Positions 10,476 to 19,252 of a stretch of DNA of 64,000 nt are shown in pieces. Under the pieces are notes generated by a model. It was not told the DNA's origin, searched no databases, and was given only the letters and a program-made list of their open reading frames with translations. The position numbers and the translations under genes were made by a program. This DNA is from Herbiconiux ginsengi (GTDB lineage Bacteria; Actinomycetota; Actinomycetes; Actinomycetales; Microbacteriaceae). Location: the NCBI RefSeq assembly GCF_900107435.1, contig NZ_FNPZ01000002.1, positions 1-64,000 on the forward strand, read 5' to 3'. Numbering within the stretch: position 1 is the stretch's first letter; each line of letters starts with the position of its first letter.

Positions 10476-12347
10476 ATGGACCACAAGCCCGTCACCGAGG
10501 CGATCGAGAAGGCGCACGCCGCCCTGTCCGAATCCCTGCCCTTCGACGACACCGCCGACTTCGACGACGCCGAACGCGGCTTCATCGCCGCCCTCGATCC
10601 GGGCGTGATCAGAGCGGCCGACGGGCGGGTCGTCTACGACATCGACAGCTACGCGTTTCTCACCGGCGATGCACCGACATCCGTCAATCCGAGCCTCTGG
10701 CGGCAGTCGAAGCTCGTGGCCCGGCAGGGTCTGTTCGAGGTGGTCGAGGGCATCTACCAGGTGCGCGGCTTCGACCTCTCCAACATCACCTTCGTCGAGG
10801 GCGACACCGGTGTGATCGTGATCGATCCGCTGATCTCCACCGAGACCGCGGCCGCCGCGCTCGCACTGTATCGCGAGCATCGCGGCGACCGCCCGGTGGT
10901 CGCGGTCATCTACAGCCACAGCCACGTCGACCACTTCGGCGGGGTCTTCGGCGTCGCCTCGCAGGCGGATGCGGATGCCGGGCGTATCGAGGTGATCGCG
11001 CCCGAGGGCTTCGTGGAGCACGCCGTCTCGGAGAACGTGTACGCGGGCACCGCGATGTCCCGCCGCGCCGGCTACATGTACGGCGCCGCCCTCGACCGCG
11101 GCCCGCAGGGACAGGTGGGGGCCGGCCTCGGTCAGACCACCTCGGGCGGAGAACTCGGCCTCATCGTGCCCACCGTCGACATCACCACCACGGGTGAGAC
11201 GCGCACGGTCGACGGGGTGGAGATCGAGTTCCAGATGGCGCCCGGCACCGAGGCCCCCTCGGAGATGCACTTCTACTTCCCCCGCTACCGCGCTCTGTGC
11301 ATGGCCGAGAACGCCACCCACAACCTGCACAACCTGCTGACCCTGCGCGGCGCCCTCGTTCGCGATCCGCACGTCTGGTCGAGCTACCTCACCGAGGCGA
11401 TCGAGACCTTCGGCGATCGCGCGGATGTGGTGTTCGCCTCGCACCACTGGCCCACGTGGGGCGCCGAGCGCATCGCGACGTTCCTCACGAACCAGCGCGA
11501 CCTCTACGCCTACCTGCACGACCAGACGCTCCGCCACCTCAACCAGGGCTTCACCGGCGCGGAGATCGCCGAAGTGATCGAGTTGCCGCCCGCGCTCGTC
11601 GAGGCCTGGAACACCCACGGCTACTACGGGTCCGTGAGCCACAACGTGAAAGCCATCTACCAGCGCTACCTCGGATGGTTCGACGGCAACCCGGCGCGGC
11701 TGTGGCCGCATCCGCCCGCCGAACAGGCGAGCCGGTACGTCGCGGCGATGGGCGGGATCGACCGCGTCGTCGAGCTCGCGCAGACGGCCTTCGACGAGGG
11801 CGACTTCCGCTGGGCGGCGACCCTGCTCGACCACGCAATCTTCACCGACGCCGACCATGCCCCCGCCCGCGCTCTCTACGCCGACACGCTCGAGCAGCTC
11901 GGCTACGGGGCCGAGAACGGCACCTGGCGCAACTTCTTCCTCTCAGGGGCGACCGAGTTGCGCCACGGCAACTTCGGCAGCCCCGCCGTCACGGCAGCGC
12001 CCGCGATCGTGGCGCAGCTGACCGCGTCGCAGCTGTTCGATCTGATCGCGATCTCGGTGAACGGCCCGAAGGCGTGGCACCTGGACCTGGCGCTCAACGT
12101 GACCTTCACCGATCTCGGCTCGAATTACGTCGTGACCCTGCGGAACGGCGTGCTCATCGCCATCGAGAAGCCCGCGTCGGCGGACGCCTCGGTGACACTC
12201 GGCCTCAGCAGGGCCCGGCTGCTCGCTCTGCTCGGCGGCGACACGGATTCGGCGGGTATCGAGATCGCGGGTGATGCGACCGTGCTGCCCGCGCTGCTCG
12301 GTGTGCTCGATCGGGGCGATCCGTCGTTCGACATCGTGACGCCGTAA
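10476..12347 (+). CDS. SdsA1-type alkylsulfatase / MBL-fold hydrolase
   Basis: Metallo-beta-lactamase-fold sulfatase of the SdsA1/BDS1 family, which hydrolyses primary alkyl sulfates such as SDS to alcohol and sulfate. The zinc motif SHSHVDHFGG places His148, His150, Asp152 and His153 (numbering from 10476); further family motifs are AENATHNLHNLLTLRG and ASHHWPTWG. A dimerisation region follows and the C terminus (about residues 510-620) is an SCP2-like lipid-binding domain, the full three-domain order of SdsA1. No signal peptide is seen, so it should be cytosolic. The ATG at 10476 has GCGGAG 7 nt upstream; an in-frame ATG at 10449 would add nine residues. It may be part of the TetR transcript. 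Confidence 0.9.
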   Translation: MDHKPVTEAIEKAHAALSESLPFDDTADFDDAERGFIAALDPGVIRAADGRVVYDIDSYAFLTGDAPTSVNPSLWRQSKLVARQGLFEVVEGIYQVRGFDLSNITFVEGDTGVIVIDPLISTETAAAALALYREHRGDRPVVAVIYSHSHVDHFGGVFGVASQADADAGRIEVIAPEGFVEHAVSENVYAGTAMSRRAGYMYGAALDRGPQGQVGAGLGQTTSGGELGLIVPTVDITTTGETRTVDGVEIEFQMAPGTEAPSEMHFYFPRYRALCMAENATHNLHNLLTLRGALVRDPHVWSSYLTEAIETFGDRADVVFASHHWPTWGAERIATFLTNQRDLYAYLHDQTLRHLNQGFTGAEIAEVIELPPALVEAWNTHGYYGSVSHNVKAIYQRYLGWFDGNPARLWPHPPAEQASRYVAAMGGIDRVVELAQTAFDEGDFRWAATLLDHAIFTDADHAPARALYADTLEQLGYGAENGTWRNFFLSGATELRHGNFGSPAVTAAPAIVAQLTASQLFDLIAISVNGPKAWHLDLALNVTFTDLGSNYVVTLRNGVLIAIEKPASADASVTLGLSRARLLALLGGDTDSAGIEIAGDATVLPALLGVLDRGDPSFDIVTP

Positions 12348-12380
12348 CCGGCCAGGGGCGGCATCCGGCTGACCCTGGGA

Positions 12381-13226
12381 CTAGTCGACCAGGGACTGTG
12401 TACCGAGAACGACCGCCAAGGCGAGCCGATCGGCATCCTCGGTTCCCGGCTCTGCCGTGTAGATCATGACCCGGAGGTCGTCGCCCGCCACCACGAGCGT
12501 GTCGCAGTCGAGTGTGATGCGACCGACGGCCGGGTGATCGATCATCTTGCGCCGCGCCGGATCGTGGCGTGGTGCGGTGTCACTCGATTCCCAGAGCGCC
12601 GCGAAGCGCGGGCTGAGCGCCGCGAGCTCGCGGATGAGGCGCCTGAGGGAGCGATCCGCGGGATACCGCGCCGCGGTCAACCGCAGCTCGGCCACGAGCC
12701 CCGTCTCGAATGCGTGCTTCTCCTCGGCGGTCATCACGGTTCGGGTGCCCGGCCCGACGAGGTTCCGCCAGATCGCGTTGCGTTCGATGCCGCGCGCGCT
12801 CGTGCTCACGCCCATCAACGCCTCGTAGGGCGGATTCGCCACGATGAGCGTCATGGCGGCGTCGTAGACGGCGAGCGGTGTGTTGGCGAAGCGATCCAGC
12901 AGGCGCTGCACGCTGGGGGAGATTCGGGTCGGCACCACGTCGAGACCGGGCGCGGTGTGACCCGCGAACCGGTAGAAGAGCTCGCGATCGGCATCGCCCA
13001 GGCGCAGCGCACGGGCGAGGGCCTCGACCACCTGAGCCGACGGCGAGGTCGCACGACCCTGTTCGAGGCGGGTCAGGTAATCGGCCGAGATGCCGGTGAG
13101 CGCGGCGAGCTCCTCACGGCGCAGCCCGGTCGCCCGGCGACGGCCGCTGGTGGGCAGACCGACGGACTCGGGCACCACCGCGTCGCGACGGCGGCGCAGC
13201 ATCCGGCCGAACTCCCACGATTCCAT
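12381..13226 (-). CDS. XRE family regulator with MmyB-like ligand-binding domain
   Basis: Transcriptional regulator of 281 aa. The N-terminal Xre-type HTH (about residues 30-90) contains LRREELAALTGISADYLTRLEQG and is preceded by the typical RRRRDAV region. The C-terminal ~180 residues match the MmyB-like ligand-binding domain (LAVYDAAMTLIVANPPYEALMG near its start), a PAS-like fold in which related proteins bind fatty-acid-like ligands. These regulators commonly control an adjacent divergent oxidoreductase, and here the divergent neighbour is an SDR reductase. An 8-bp inverted repeat in the intergenic region is a candidate operator. Confidence 0.9.
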   Translation of the reverse strand: MESWEFGRMLRRRRDAVVPESVGLPTSGRRRATGLRREELAALTGISADYLTRLEQGRATSPSAQVVEALARALRLGDADRELFYRFAGHTAPGLDVVPTRISPSVQRLLDRFANTPLAVYDAAMTLIVANPPYEALMGVSTSARGIERNAIWRNLVGPGTRTVMTAEEKHAFETGLVAELRLTAARYPADRSLRRLIRELAALSPRFAALWESSDTAPRHDPARRKMIDHPAVGRITLDCDTLVVAGDDLRVMIYTAEPGTEDADRLALAVVLGTQSLVD

Positions 13227-13251
13227 GCCTCCAGTGTGCGCCTCGGCCGTG

Positions 13252-13286
13252 CCGTTGTCCTGGGTCTGCCGGTCCTACGACAACGG
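13252..13286. promoter_or_regulatory. inverted repeat operator candidate between MmyB regulator and SDR
   Basis: Perfect 8-bp arms CCGTTGTC (13252-13259) and GACAACGG (13279-13286) are separated by 19 bp (centre-to-centre 27 bp) in the 142-bp divergent intergenic region. The location and symmetry fit a dimeric HTH regulator acting on both genes; no direct proof. Confidence 0.4.
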
Positions 13287-13368
13287 GACGACTGGCTGCC
13301 GGTGTTCCCGCGACCGAGACTCGAATCATCGACGAGGGGCCGGAGCGGCCCACCAAGGAGCGACCATC

Positions 13369-14355
13369 ATGTCTCAGCACCGCGTTCTCGTGACCGGCGG
13401 ATCGGGTTTCATCGCCGGGCACACCATCCTGCAGCTGATCGAAGAAGGCCATCTGGTGCGCACCACCGTGCGTTCGGCGGCGCGGGAGAGCGCGGTTCGT
13501 GGCGTGCTCGCGGATGCCGGCCTGGCGCATCCGGAGGCGCTCGACGTCGTCGTCGCCGACCTCGAGCACGACGCCGGCTGGGCCGAAGCCGTCGACGGGG
13601 TCGATTTCGTGCTCCATGTGGCGTCGCCCGTGCAGCCGGGTCACGTCGAGAACGAGGACGACCTCATCCGGCCCGCCGTCGACGGCGCCCTCCGGGTGCT
13701 GCGGGCCGCGCGCGACGCAGGCGTGAGCCGAGTCGTGCTGACCTCGGCGTTCCACGCCGTGAGCTGGGGCTATCCGCCGAGCGACCACGTCTTCTCCGAA
13801 GACGACTGGACCGTTCTCGACGGGCCGGATGTCGACGCCTATGGCAAGAGCAAGACCCTCGCCGAGCGCGCCGCCTGGGATTTCATCGCCGCCGAGGGGG
13901 GATCGATGGAACTCACCACGATGCTTCCGGTCGCCGTGATGGGGCCGGTGATGGGTTCGGAGATATCGGGCGCCAACCAGATCGTGCAGCGGATGCTCGC
14001 CGGAGCGCTGCCCGCCCTGCCGCCACTGTGGATTCCGGTGGTCGACGTGCGCGACGTCGCGAGGGCGCACCTTCTCGCGATGACGGCGAGCGGGGCGGCG
14101 GGAGAGCGCATCCTGCTCTCGAACGGGCCCGCGCTGGCCCTGACGGAGATCGCCGCGCTGCTGCGGGAGCGGCTCGGCGCGGCGGCCGCCCGCGTCCCCT
14201 CGGAGTCGATGCCGGGCGACCCCGGCCAACCCAAGCTGACGTCGAACGAGAAGGCGCACCGTGTGCTCGGCTGGGAGCCGCGCCCCGCCGCCGACGCCAT
14301 CCTGGCCGCCGCCGAGTCCCTCCTGGCGAAGCACCTCGTCGACCCGCGTGCCTAG
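13369..14355 (+). CDS. NAD(P)-dependent extended SDR reductase (dihydroflavonol reductase-like)
   Basis: Extended short-chain dehydrogenase/epimerase, 328 aa, similar in layout to dihydroflavonol-4-reductase/cinnamoyl-CoA reductase-type enzymes of bacteria, which reduce aldehydes or ketones with NADPH. The Gly-rich motif TGGSGFIAGH is at residues 9-18; Arg residues just after the second strand (TTVRSAARE) suggest NADPH preference. The active-site YGKSK (Tyr-xxx-Lys) is present after the SAFHAVSWGY segment. The ATG at 13369 is supported by AAGGAG 8 nt upstream. It is divergent from the MmyB-type regulator and probably controlled by it. The true substrate cannot be told from sequence. Confidence 0.85.
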   Translation: MSQHRVLVTGGSGFIAGHTILQLIEEGHLVRTTVRSAARESAVRGVLADAGLAHPEALDVVVADLEHDAGWAEAVDGVDFVLHVASPVQPGHVENEDDLIRPAVDGALRVLRAARDAGVSRVVLTSAFHAVSWGYPPSDHVFSEDDWTVLDGPDVDAYGKSKTLAERAAWDFIAAEGGSMELTTMLPVAVMGPVMGSEISGANQIVQRMLAGALPALPPLWIPVVDVRDVARAHLLAMTASGAAGERILLSNGPALALTEIAALLRERLGAAAARVPSESMPGDPGQPKLTSNEKAHRVLGWEPRPAADAILAAAESLLAKHLVDPRA

Positions 14356-14507
14356 TTCGAAATCGCAAACGTGACGAGAACCTCGCCACATGCGGGGTCG
14401 GTCGGCGTCTCGTTTGCAGTTCTGGACGGGCTGTCACGCGCCCGATCGCGCGACGGGCACCGGAGCGCAGGAGCGACGGCGGGGCCATGCCGTCGAGCCC
14501 GGGTCGG

Positions 14508-14513
14508 TAGGCT
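14508..14513 (+). promoter_or_regulatory. -10 element of hisD
   Basis: TAGGCT lies 9 nt before the hisD ATG with no clear ribosome site between, so the transcript should have a leader of at most a few bases. The 167-bp gap behind the SDR gene shows loose GCAAACG/CGTTTGC symmetry but no leader peptide or attenuator I could support. Confidence 0.4.
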
Positions 14514-14522
14514 GGACGGGCC

Positions 14523-15830
14523 ATGATCCAGACGATTGACCTCCGCGGCCGCACCCTGTCCCGCTCCGAACTCGCCGCCGTCGTGCCGCGCGCCGACACC
14601 GACGTGTCGGTGGCCTCCGATGCCGCCGCCGCGATCGTGGAGGCGGTGCGCACCGACGGGCTTGTCGCCCTGCGCGACCAGGCCGAACGCTTCGACGGCG
14701 TCGTGCCCGAGCACGTCCGCGTGCCGGCCGAGCACATCGTCGAGGCCGTCGCCGGGCTCGATCCCGCGGTGCGCGCGGCACTCGAGGAGGCGATCGTGCG
14801 CGTGCGGCAGGCGACCGCGGCCCAGATCCCGGATGCGCGACTCACCACGCTCGCCGACGGCGCGGTCGTGGAGCAGCGCTGGCACCCGGTGCAGCGCGTC
14901 GGCCTCTACGTTCCCGGCGGCAAGGCGGTCTACCCCTCGAGTGTCGTGATGAACGTCGTGCCCGCGCAATTGGCCGGTGTCGGCTCGATCGCCATCTCCT
15001 CGCCTCCGCAGCAGGAGTTCGGCGGGCGCGCGCACCCGACCATCCTCGGCGCGGCGGGCCTGCTCGGCGTCGACGAGGTCTACGCCATCGGGGGAGCGGG
15101 CGCGATCGGCGCCCTCGCCTACGGCGTCGAGGAGATCGGCCTCGAACCGGTCGACGTCATCACGGGCCCCGGCAATGTCTTCGTCGCCGCCGCCAAGCGC
15201 GTGGTGCGCGGAACCGTCGGCATCGACTCCGAGGCCGGACCCACGGAGATCCTGATCGTCGCGGATGCCTCGGCCGATCCGTCGTTCGTCGCCGCCGACC
15301 TGGTGAGCCAGGCCGAGCACGACGAGCTCGCCGCCGCGGTGCTCGTCACTGACTCCGCGGCCCTGGCAGACGCGGTCGTCGTCGAACTTTCCGCCACGGC
15401 ATCCTCCACGCGGCACGCCGAGCGCGTCGCCGTGGCTCTCGACGGGCCGCAGTCGGCCATCGTGCTGGTCGACTCGATCGCCGTCGCCGCCGCGTTCAGC
15501 AACGCCTACGGCCCAGAGCACCTCGAGATCCAGACCGCCGATCCGGATGCCACGCTCCGCGACATCCACGACGCCGGCGCGATCTTCCTCGGCGCCTACT
15601 CGCCCGTGAGCCTCGGCGACTACCTCGCCGGCTCGAACCACGTGCTCCCCACGGGCGGGCAGTCGCGGTTCTCGTCGGGTCTCGGCGCCTACACCTTCCT
15701 GCGCCCGCAGCAGGTCATCCGCTACGACCGCGCAGCGCTGGAGGCGGTGGCGGCGCGGATCGTCGCCCTGTCGTCGGCCGAGAACCTCCCGGCCCACGGC
15801 GAAGCGGTCACGGCGCGCTTCGATAGCTAG
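14523..15830 (+). CDS. hisD: histidinol dehydrogenase
   Basis: Catalyses the last two steps of histidine synthesis, L-histidinol to L-histidine with 2 NAD+. The 435-aa protein has the family signature around VDVITGPGNVFVAAAKR and the Zn/substrate region IDSEAGPTEILI, DLVSQAEHDELA (Gln/His ligands) and the C-terminal VSLGDYLAGSNHVLPTGG. Length and order are normal. No other his genes follow; the next gene is convergent and the last 23 bp of hisD overlap the 3' end of the ABC ATPase gene on the other strand. In many actinobacteria hisD leads a his operon; here that operon appears split or absent at this spot. Confidence 0.97.
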   Translation: MIQTIDLRGRTLSRSELAAVVPRADTDVSVASDAAAAIVEAVRTDGLVALRDQAERFDGVVPEHVRVPAEHIVEAVAGLDPAVRAALEEAIVRVRQATAAQIPDARLTTLADGAVVEQRWHPVQRVGLYVPGGKAVYPSSVVMNVVPAQLAGVGSIAISSPPQQEFGGRAHPTILGAAGLLGVDEVYAIGGAGAIGALAYGVEEIGLEPVDVITGPGNVFVAAAKRVVRGTVGIDSEAGPTEILIVADASADPSFVAADLVSQAEHDELAAAVLVTDSAALADAVVVELSATASSTRHAERVAVALDGPQSAIVLVDSIAVAAAFSNAYGPEHLEIQTADPDATLRDIHDAGAIFLGAYSPVSLGDYLAGSNHVLPTGGQSRFSSGLGAYTFLRPQQVIRYDRAALEAVAARIVALSSAENLPAHGEAVTARFDS

Positions 15831-17397
15831 CCGAGGCGGCCGCCACGAGTTGGGCCGTGTAGGGGTGCGACGGCCGCGCCAGCACGGCCGACGTCAGGCC
15901 CTGCTCCACCACGAAGCCGTCTTTCAGCACCACGGTCTGACCGGCGACCTCCGACGCGAGCGCGAGGTCGTGGGTGATGAACACCATCGCCATGCCGAAC
16001 TCCTCCTGCAGGTTCGACAGCAGCGCCACCACCTCGGCCTGCACCGAGAGATCGAGCGAGCTCGTGATCTCGTCGCACACCAGCACCTCGGGCCGGGCCA
16101 CGAGAGCCCGCGCGAGAGCGGCGCGCTGACGCTGCCCGCCGGAGAGCCGCTGGGGCAGGGCGACGGCGTGGTCGGCGCGCAGGCCCACCGCCTCCAGCGC
16201 GCGCACCGCCGCCTCTTCGGCCTCGGCGCGGCCGAGACCCCGCAGCCGCCGGGCCACGATCGCGATCGAGGCGCCGATCCGCCGCCGCGGATTGAGCGAC
16301 CCCCACGGATTCTGGAAGACGTATTGGATGTCGCGGCGCTGCGCCTGGGTGCGCGCGCTCACGTCGTGGGCGAGGTCGACGCCGTGCAGACGCACCGCCC
16401 CGCCGAAGTCGGCGTGCAAGCCGGCGATCGCCCGAGCCGTCGTGGTCTTGCCGCTGCCCGACTCGCCGACGATGGCCAGGCAGCCGCCGCGCGGCACCGA
16501 GAAGCTCACCTCGTGGGTCACCTCGACGCGGCGGTGCCGAGCCGACACCGCACTCACCTCCAACACCGCGGGAGCCGACTCGAGATCCGGCCGTTCCGGT
16601 CGCGCGGAGGCGGAGGGCAGCGATCCGATGAGCTTGCGGGTGTACGGATGCGTCGCGCTCGTGAGCAGCGCATCCGGTCTCCCCTCTTCGACGATCGCGC
16701 CGCCGTGCATCACCGCGATGCGGTCGGTGAGACCGAGCAGCAGCTGCAGGTCGTGGCTGATGAAGAGCACGCCCGCATCCCGTTCCGAGGCCAGCCGGCG
16801 CACCAGTTCGACCACGCGGTGCTTGGTGGTGACGTCGAGGCCGGTGGTCGGCTCGTCCATCACGACGAGGGCGGGGTCGAGGGCGAAGGCGATCGCGATC
16901 GCCACGCGCTGCTGCTGCCCGCCGGAGAGTTCGTGCGGGTACCGGCGTGCGAACTGCCCCTCCGCGCGCAACCCGACGGCGCCGAACAGCTCGGCGCAGC
17001 GCGCCTCCGCATCCGCCACGCCGTGGGCTCGCAGCACCTCGGCGAACGACACCCCCACGCGGATGCCGGGATTGAGGGCGGATCCCGGGTCTTGCGGCAC
17101 GTAGCTCACGGTGCGGCCCCGCTCGTCGCGGAGCCGGGCCGGGTCGACGGGAGAGTGCGCGTCGAGGATCGGGCGACCGGCCACCACCGCGATGCCCGAC
17201 TGCGCGATCAGCCCCGGGCCGAGGTGCCCGAGCATCGCGAGCCCGAGGGTGCTCTTGCCGCTCCCGGTCTCGCCGGCGAGCCCCACCACCTGACCCGGAG
17301 CGATCTCGATGCCGGTGCCGTCGAGCACGACCGAGCCGTGCCGCCCGACGGTGATCGTCAGATCACGCGCGAATCCGCCCCCCATCCGCCCGCTCAT
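15808..17397 (-). CDS. dipeptide-type ABC transporter, fused dual ATPase
   Basis: Energy-coupling subunit of a peptide/opine/nickel-type importer: two complete ABC ATPase domains in one chain of 529 aa (equivalent to DppD+DppF). Domain 1 has Walker A GETGSGKST, signature LSGGQQQR and Walker B VVMDEPTTGLD; domain 2 has GESGSGKTT, LSGGQRQR and VLVCDEITSSLD. Each ends with the HPYT segment typical of oligopeptide-transporter ATPases. Its ATG overlaps the stop of the permease gene by 4 bp (ATGA). It is the last gene of the operon 21874-15808, and its 3' end overlaps hisD by 23 bp tail to tail. Substrate unknown. Confidence 0.93.
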   Translation of the reverse strand: MSGRMGGGFARDLTITVGRHGSVVLDGTGIEIAPGQVVGLAGETGSGKSTLGLAMLGHLGPGLIAQSGIAVVAGRPILDAHSPVDPARLRDERGRTVSYVPQDPGSALNPGIRVGVSFAEVLRAHGVADAEARCAELFGAVGLRAEGQFARRYPHELSGGQQQRVAIAIAFALDPALVVMDEPTTGLDVTTKHRVVELVRRLASERDAGVLFISHDLQLLLGLTDRIAVMHGGAIVEEGRPDALLTSATHPYTRKLIGSLPSASARPERPDLESAPAVLEVSAVSARHRRVEVTHEVSFSVPRGGCLAIVGESGSGKTTTARAIAGLHADFGGAVRLHGVDLAHDVSARTQAQRRDIQYVFQNPWGSLNPRRRIGASIAIVARRLRGLGRAEAEEAAVRALEAVGLRADHAVALPQRLSGGQRQRAALARALVARPEVLVCDEITSSLDLSVQAEVVALLSNLQEEFGMAMVFITHDLALASEVAGQTVVLKDGFVVEQGLTSAVLARPSHPYTAQLVAAASASYRSAP

Positions 17398-18266
17398 CGG
17401 GCGCTCCGTCCGGCGACGGCCCGCGCCAGGGCGTCGCGCACGAGGTTCATGCCGAGCAGGAAGACGGCGATCATGATGACGGGAGCGAACACCGCCAGGG
17501 GTTGAAGCGTGATCCCGCCCTGGTTCTCATGGATCATCGCGCCCCACGACACGGCCCCGCTGCTGAACCCCAGGTAGCTGAGCGAGGCGAGCGCCACGAA
17601 GCACACCGACAGGCGCACCCCGAACTCCACCAGCACCACGCCGATGATGTTCGGCAGCACCTCGCGGAACAGCAGGCCCGCCCGCCCCGCCCCCGAGGCG
17701 CGAGCCGCGCGGAAGTAGTCCTCCGTCACCACGCCCTGGGTGGCGGCGTTCACCACGCGGGCCGTGTACGCGATCTGGGCGAGGGCGACCGACACCGTCA
17801 ACGTCACGGGGTTCGCCCCGAAGGCGGCGAGGATGATCAGCACGAGCAGGATCTGCGGGATCACCATGACGCTGTCGCTGAGGAAGAGCAGGAACCCGGC
17901 GGTGCGCCGCCCGCTGATGCCGATCAGCATGCCGAGCACCACCCCGACTCCGATGCCCAGCGCCGCGGCGATCAGGCCCTCGACGAGAAACGCGCCCCCG
18001 CCCACCAGAACCCGGCTGAGCACGTCGCGCCCCAGGTTGTCGGCACCGAGCGGAAGACCGGGAGCGGGCGCGGCGTAGGCACGTGCCACGAATTCGCCGG
18101 GCGGAGTCGGGGCGATCAGCGGGCCGAGGAGGGTCACCACGACGACCGCGACGACGGCCACGGCGCCGGCCCAGGCCCGCGGGTCGACCAGCATGGCCCG
18201 CAGCAGCGATCCGGTGTGCCGGTCGTGGATCGGCGTCGTGATGTCGGGCACGTCGAGCGAGGTCAT
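17394..18266 (-). CDS. ABC transporter permease (DppC-like)
   Basis: Inner-membrane permease of the peptide-type importer, 290 aa, starting MTSLDVPDITTP. It has an N-terminal helix (VAVVAVVVVTLLGPL), the DppC hallmark LGADNLGRDVLSR and four to five further helices with the EAA loop (YFRAARASGAGRAGLLFREVLPN). The start at 18266 is chosen because it overlaps the upstream permease stop by 4 bp (ATGA) with GAGGAG in front; longer upstream extensions lie inside the neighbouring gene and are not coding. It forms the channel with the DppB-like protein. Confidence 0.93.
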   Translation of the reverse strand: MTSLDVPDITTPIHDRHTGSLLRAMLVDPRAWAGAVAVVAVVVVTLLGPLIAPTPPGEFVARAYAAPAPGLPLGADNLGRDVLSRVLVGGGAFLVEGLIAAALGIGVGVVLGMLIGISGRRTAGFLLFLSDSVMVIPQILLVLIILAAFGANPVTLTVSVALAQIAYTARVVNAATQGVVTEDYFRAARASGAGRAGLLFREVLPNIIGVVLVEFGVRLSVCFVALASLSYLGFSSGAVSWGAMIHENQGGITLQPLAVFAPVIMIAVFLLGMNLVRDALARAVAGRSAR

Positions 18267-19252
18267 CGGGTGCTCCTCAGTCGGGGGTCGGTGAGTATGC
18301 CGATCAGGTCGGCGAGGAGGAACGTCACGACGAGCACGGTCGCGACGCCCATGGCGATCGCCTGCACCACCACGATGTCGCGCCCGGCGACCGCGGCGAC
18401 GAGCGCCGATCCGATGCCGGGGAAGGAGTAGACGGCCTCGACGGCCACGGTGCCGCCCAGCAGATAGTTGATGGTGACGCCGCCCACCTGGGCGCTCGGC
18501 CCGGCGACGTTCCGCAGCGCGTAACGGCCGAGGATGCGGGACTCGCGGATGCCGCTGAGCCGCGCCCAGCGCACGTGGTCGCCGGCCAACTGGTCGCGCA
18601 CCAGGGTCTTGACCGATTCGGTGAGGTGCGGGGTGGCGATCAGCACCATCGTGGCCACCGGCAGCACCAGCAGATCGCCCTGCGCGAGGGCGGCCTCCCG
18701 CGGATCGAGGGGGGAAGTGGGAGGGACCAGCCCGAACAGCCCGGCGAACACCGCGACCAGCACGATGCCCACGACGAACTCCGGCAGCGCGAGGATGCCC
18801 TGCATGAGACTCGAGATCGAGACGTCCTGCCAACTCCCGGACCGCCGCGCGGCCAGGGTGCCGAGCAGAACTCCCAACGGCAGGGTGATCGCCGCCGAGA
18901 TCGCGACCAGCGCGGCGGTGTTGGAGACCCGCACCGCGAGCAACTCGGACACGGGGGTGCCCGACGCGAGCGAATCGCCGAGGTTCCCCGTGACGAGGCC
19001 GGACACCCAGTCGAGATACTGCACGATGGCGGGGCGGTCGAGTCCCAGCTCCGACCGGATGCGGGCCAGCTGTTCCGGAGTGGCGGTCTGACCCAGGAGC
19101 TGCCGGGCGATGTCTCCGGGCAGCGCCTGGGTGGCGAAGAAGACGAGGAGGGAGACGACCGCGAGCATGCCGATCCCGATCGCGACCCTTCGCAGGATCA
19201 TCCGGGCGATCAGGCCCGTGTCGCTCGTCGCGACCCTCTCCCTCGTCGTCAT
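18263..19252 (-). CDS. ABC transporter permease (DppB-like)
   Basis: Second permease of the importer, 329 aa. The N-terminal helix (RRVAIGIGMLAVVSLLVFF) is followed by the DppB-type periplasmic-side segment with LPGD and LGLDRPAIVQYLDWVSG, then five more helices; the EAA-like loop is around HVRWARLSGIRESRILGRYALRN. The ATG at 19252 overlaps the stop of the substrate-binding protein by one base (TGATG), indicating translational coupling. Confidence 0.93.
   Translation of the reverse strand: MTTRERVATSDTGLIARMILRRVAIGIGMLAVVSLLVFFATQALPGDIARQLLGQTATPEQLARIRSELGLDRPAIVQYLDWVSGLVTGNLGDSLASGTPVSELLAVRVSNTAALVAISAAITLPLGVLLGTLAARRSGSWQDVSISSLMQGILALPEFVVGIVLVAVFAGLFGLVPPTSPLDPREAALAQGDLLVLPVATMVLIATPHLTESVKTLVRDQLAGDHVRWARLSGIRESRILGRYALRNVAGPSAQVGGVTINYLLGGTVAVEAVYSFPGIGSALVAAVAGRDIVVVQAIAMGVATVLVVTFLLADLIGILTDPRLRSTR

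Noticed and set aside
8749-12347. A single catabolic operon of NmrA reductase, TetR and alkylsulfatase
   Set aside because: The reductase is on the other strand; only TetR and the alkylsulfatase could share a transcript, and functional linkage is not shown.
14356-14522. Possible histidine leader peptide or T-box attenuator before hisD
   Set aside because: No His-rich short frame, T-box sequence or terminator/antiterminator pair could be found; the -10 is too close to the start for a long leader.
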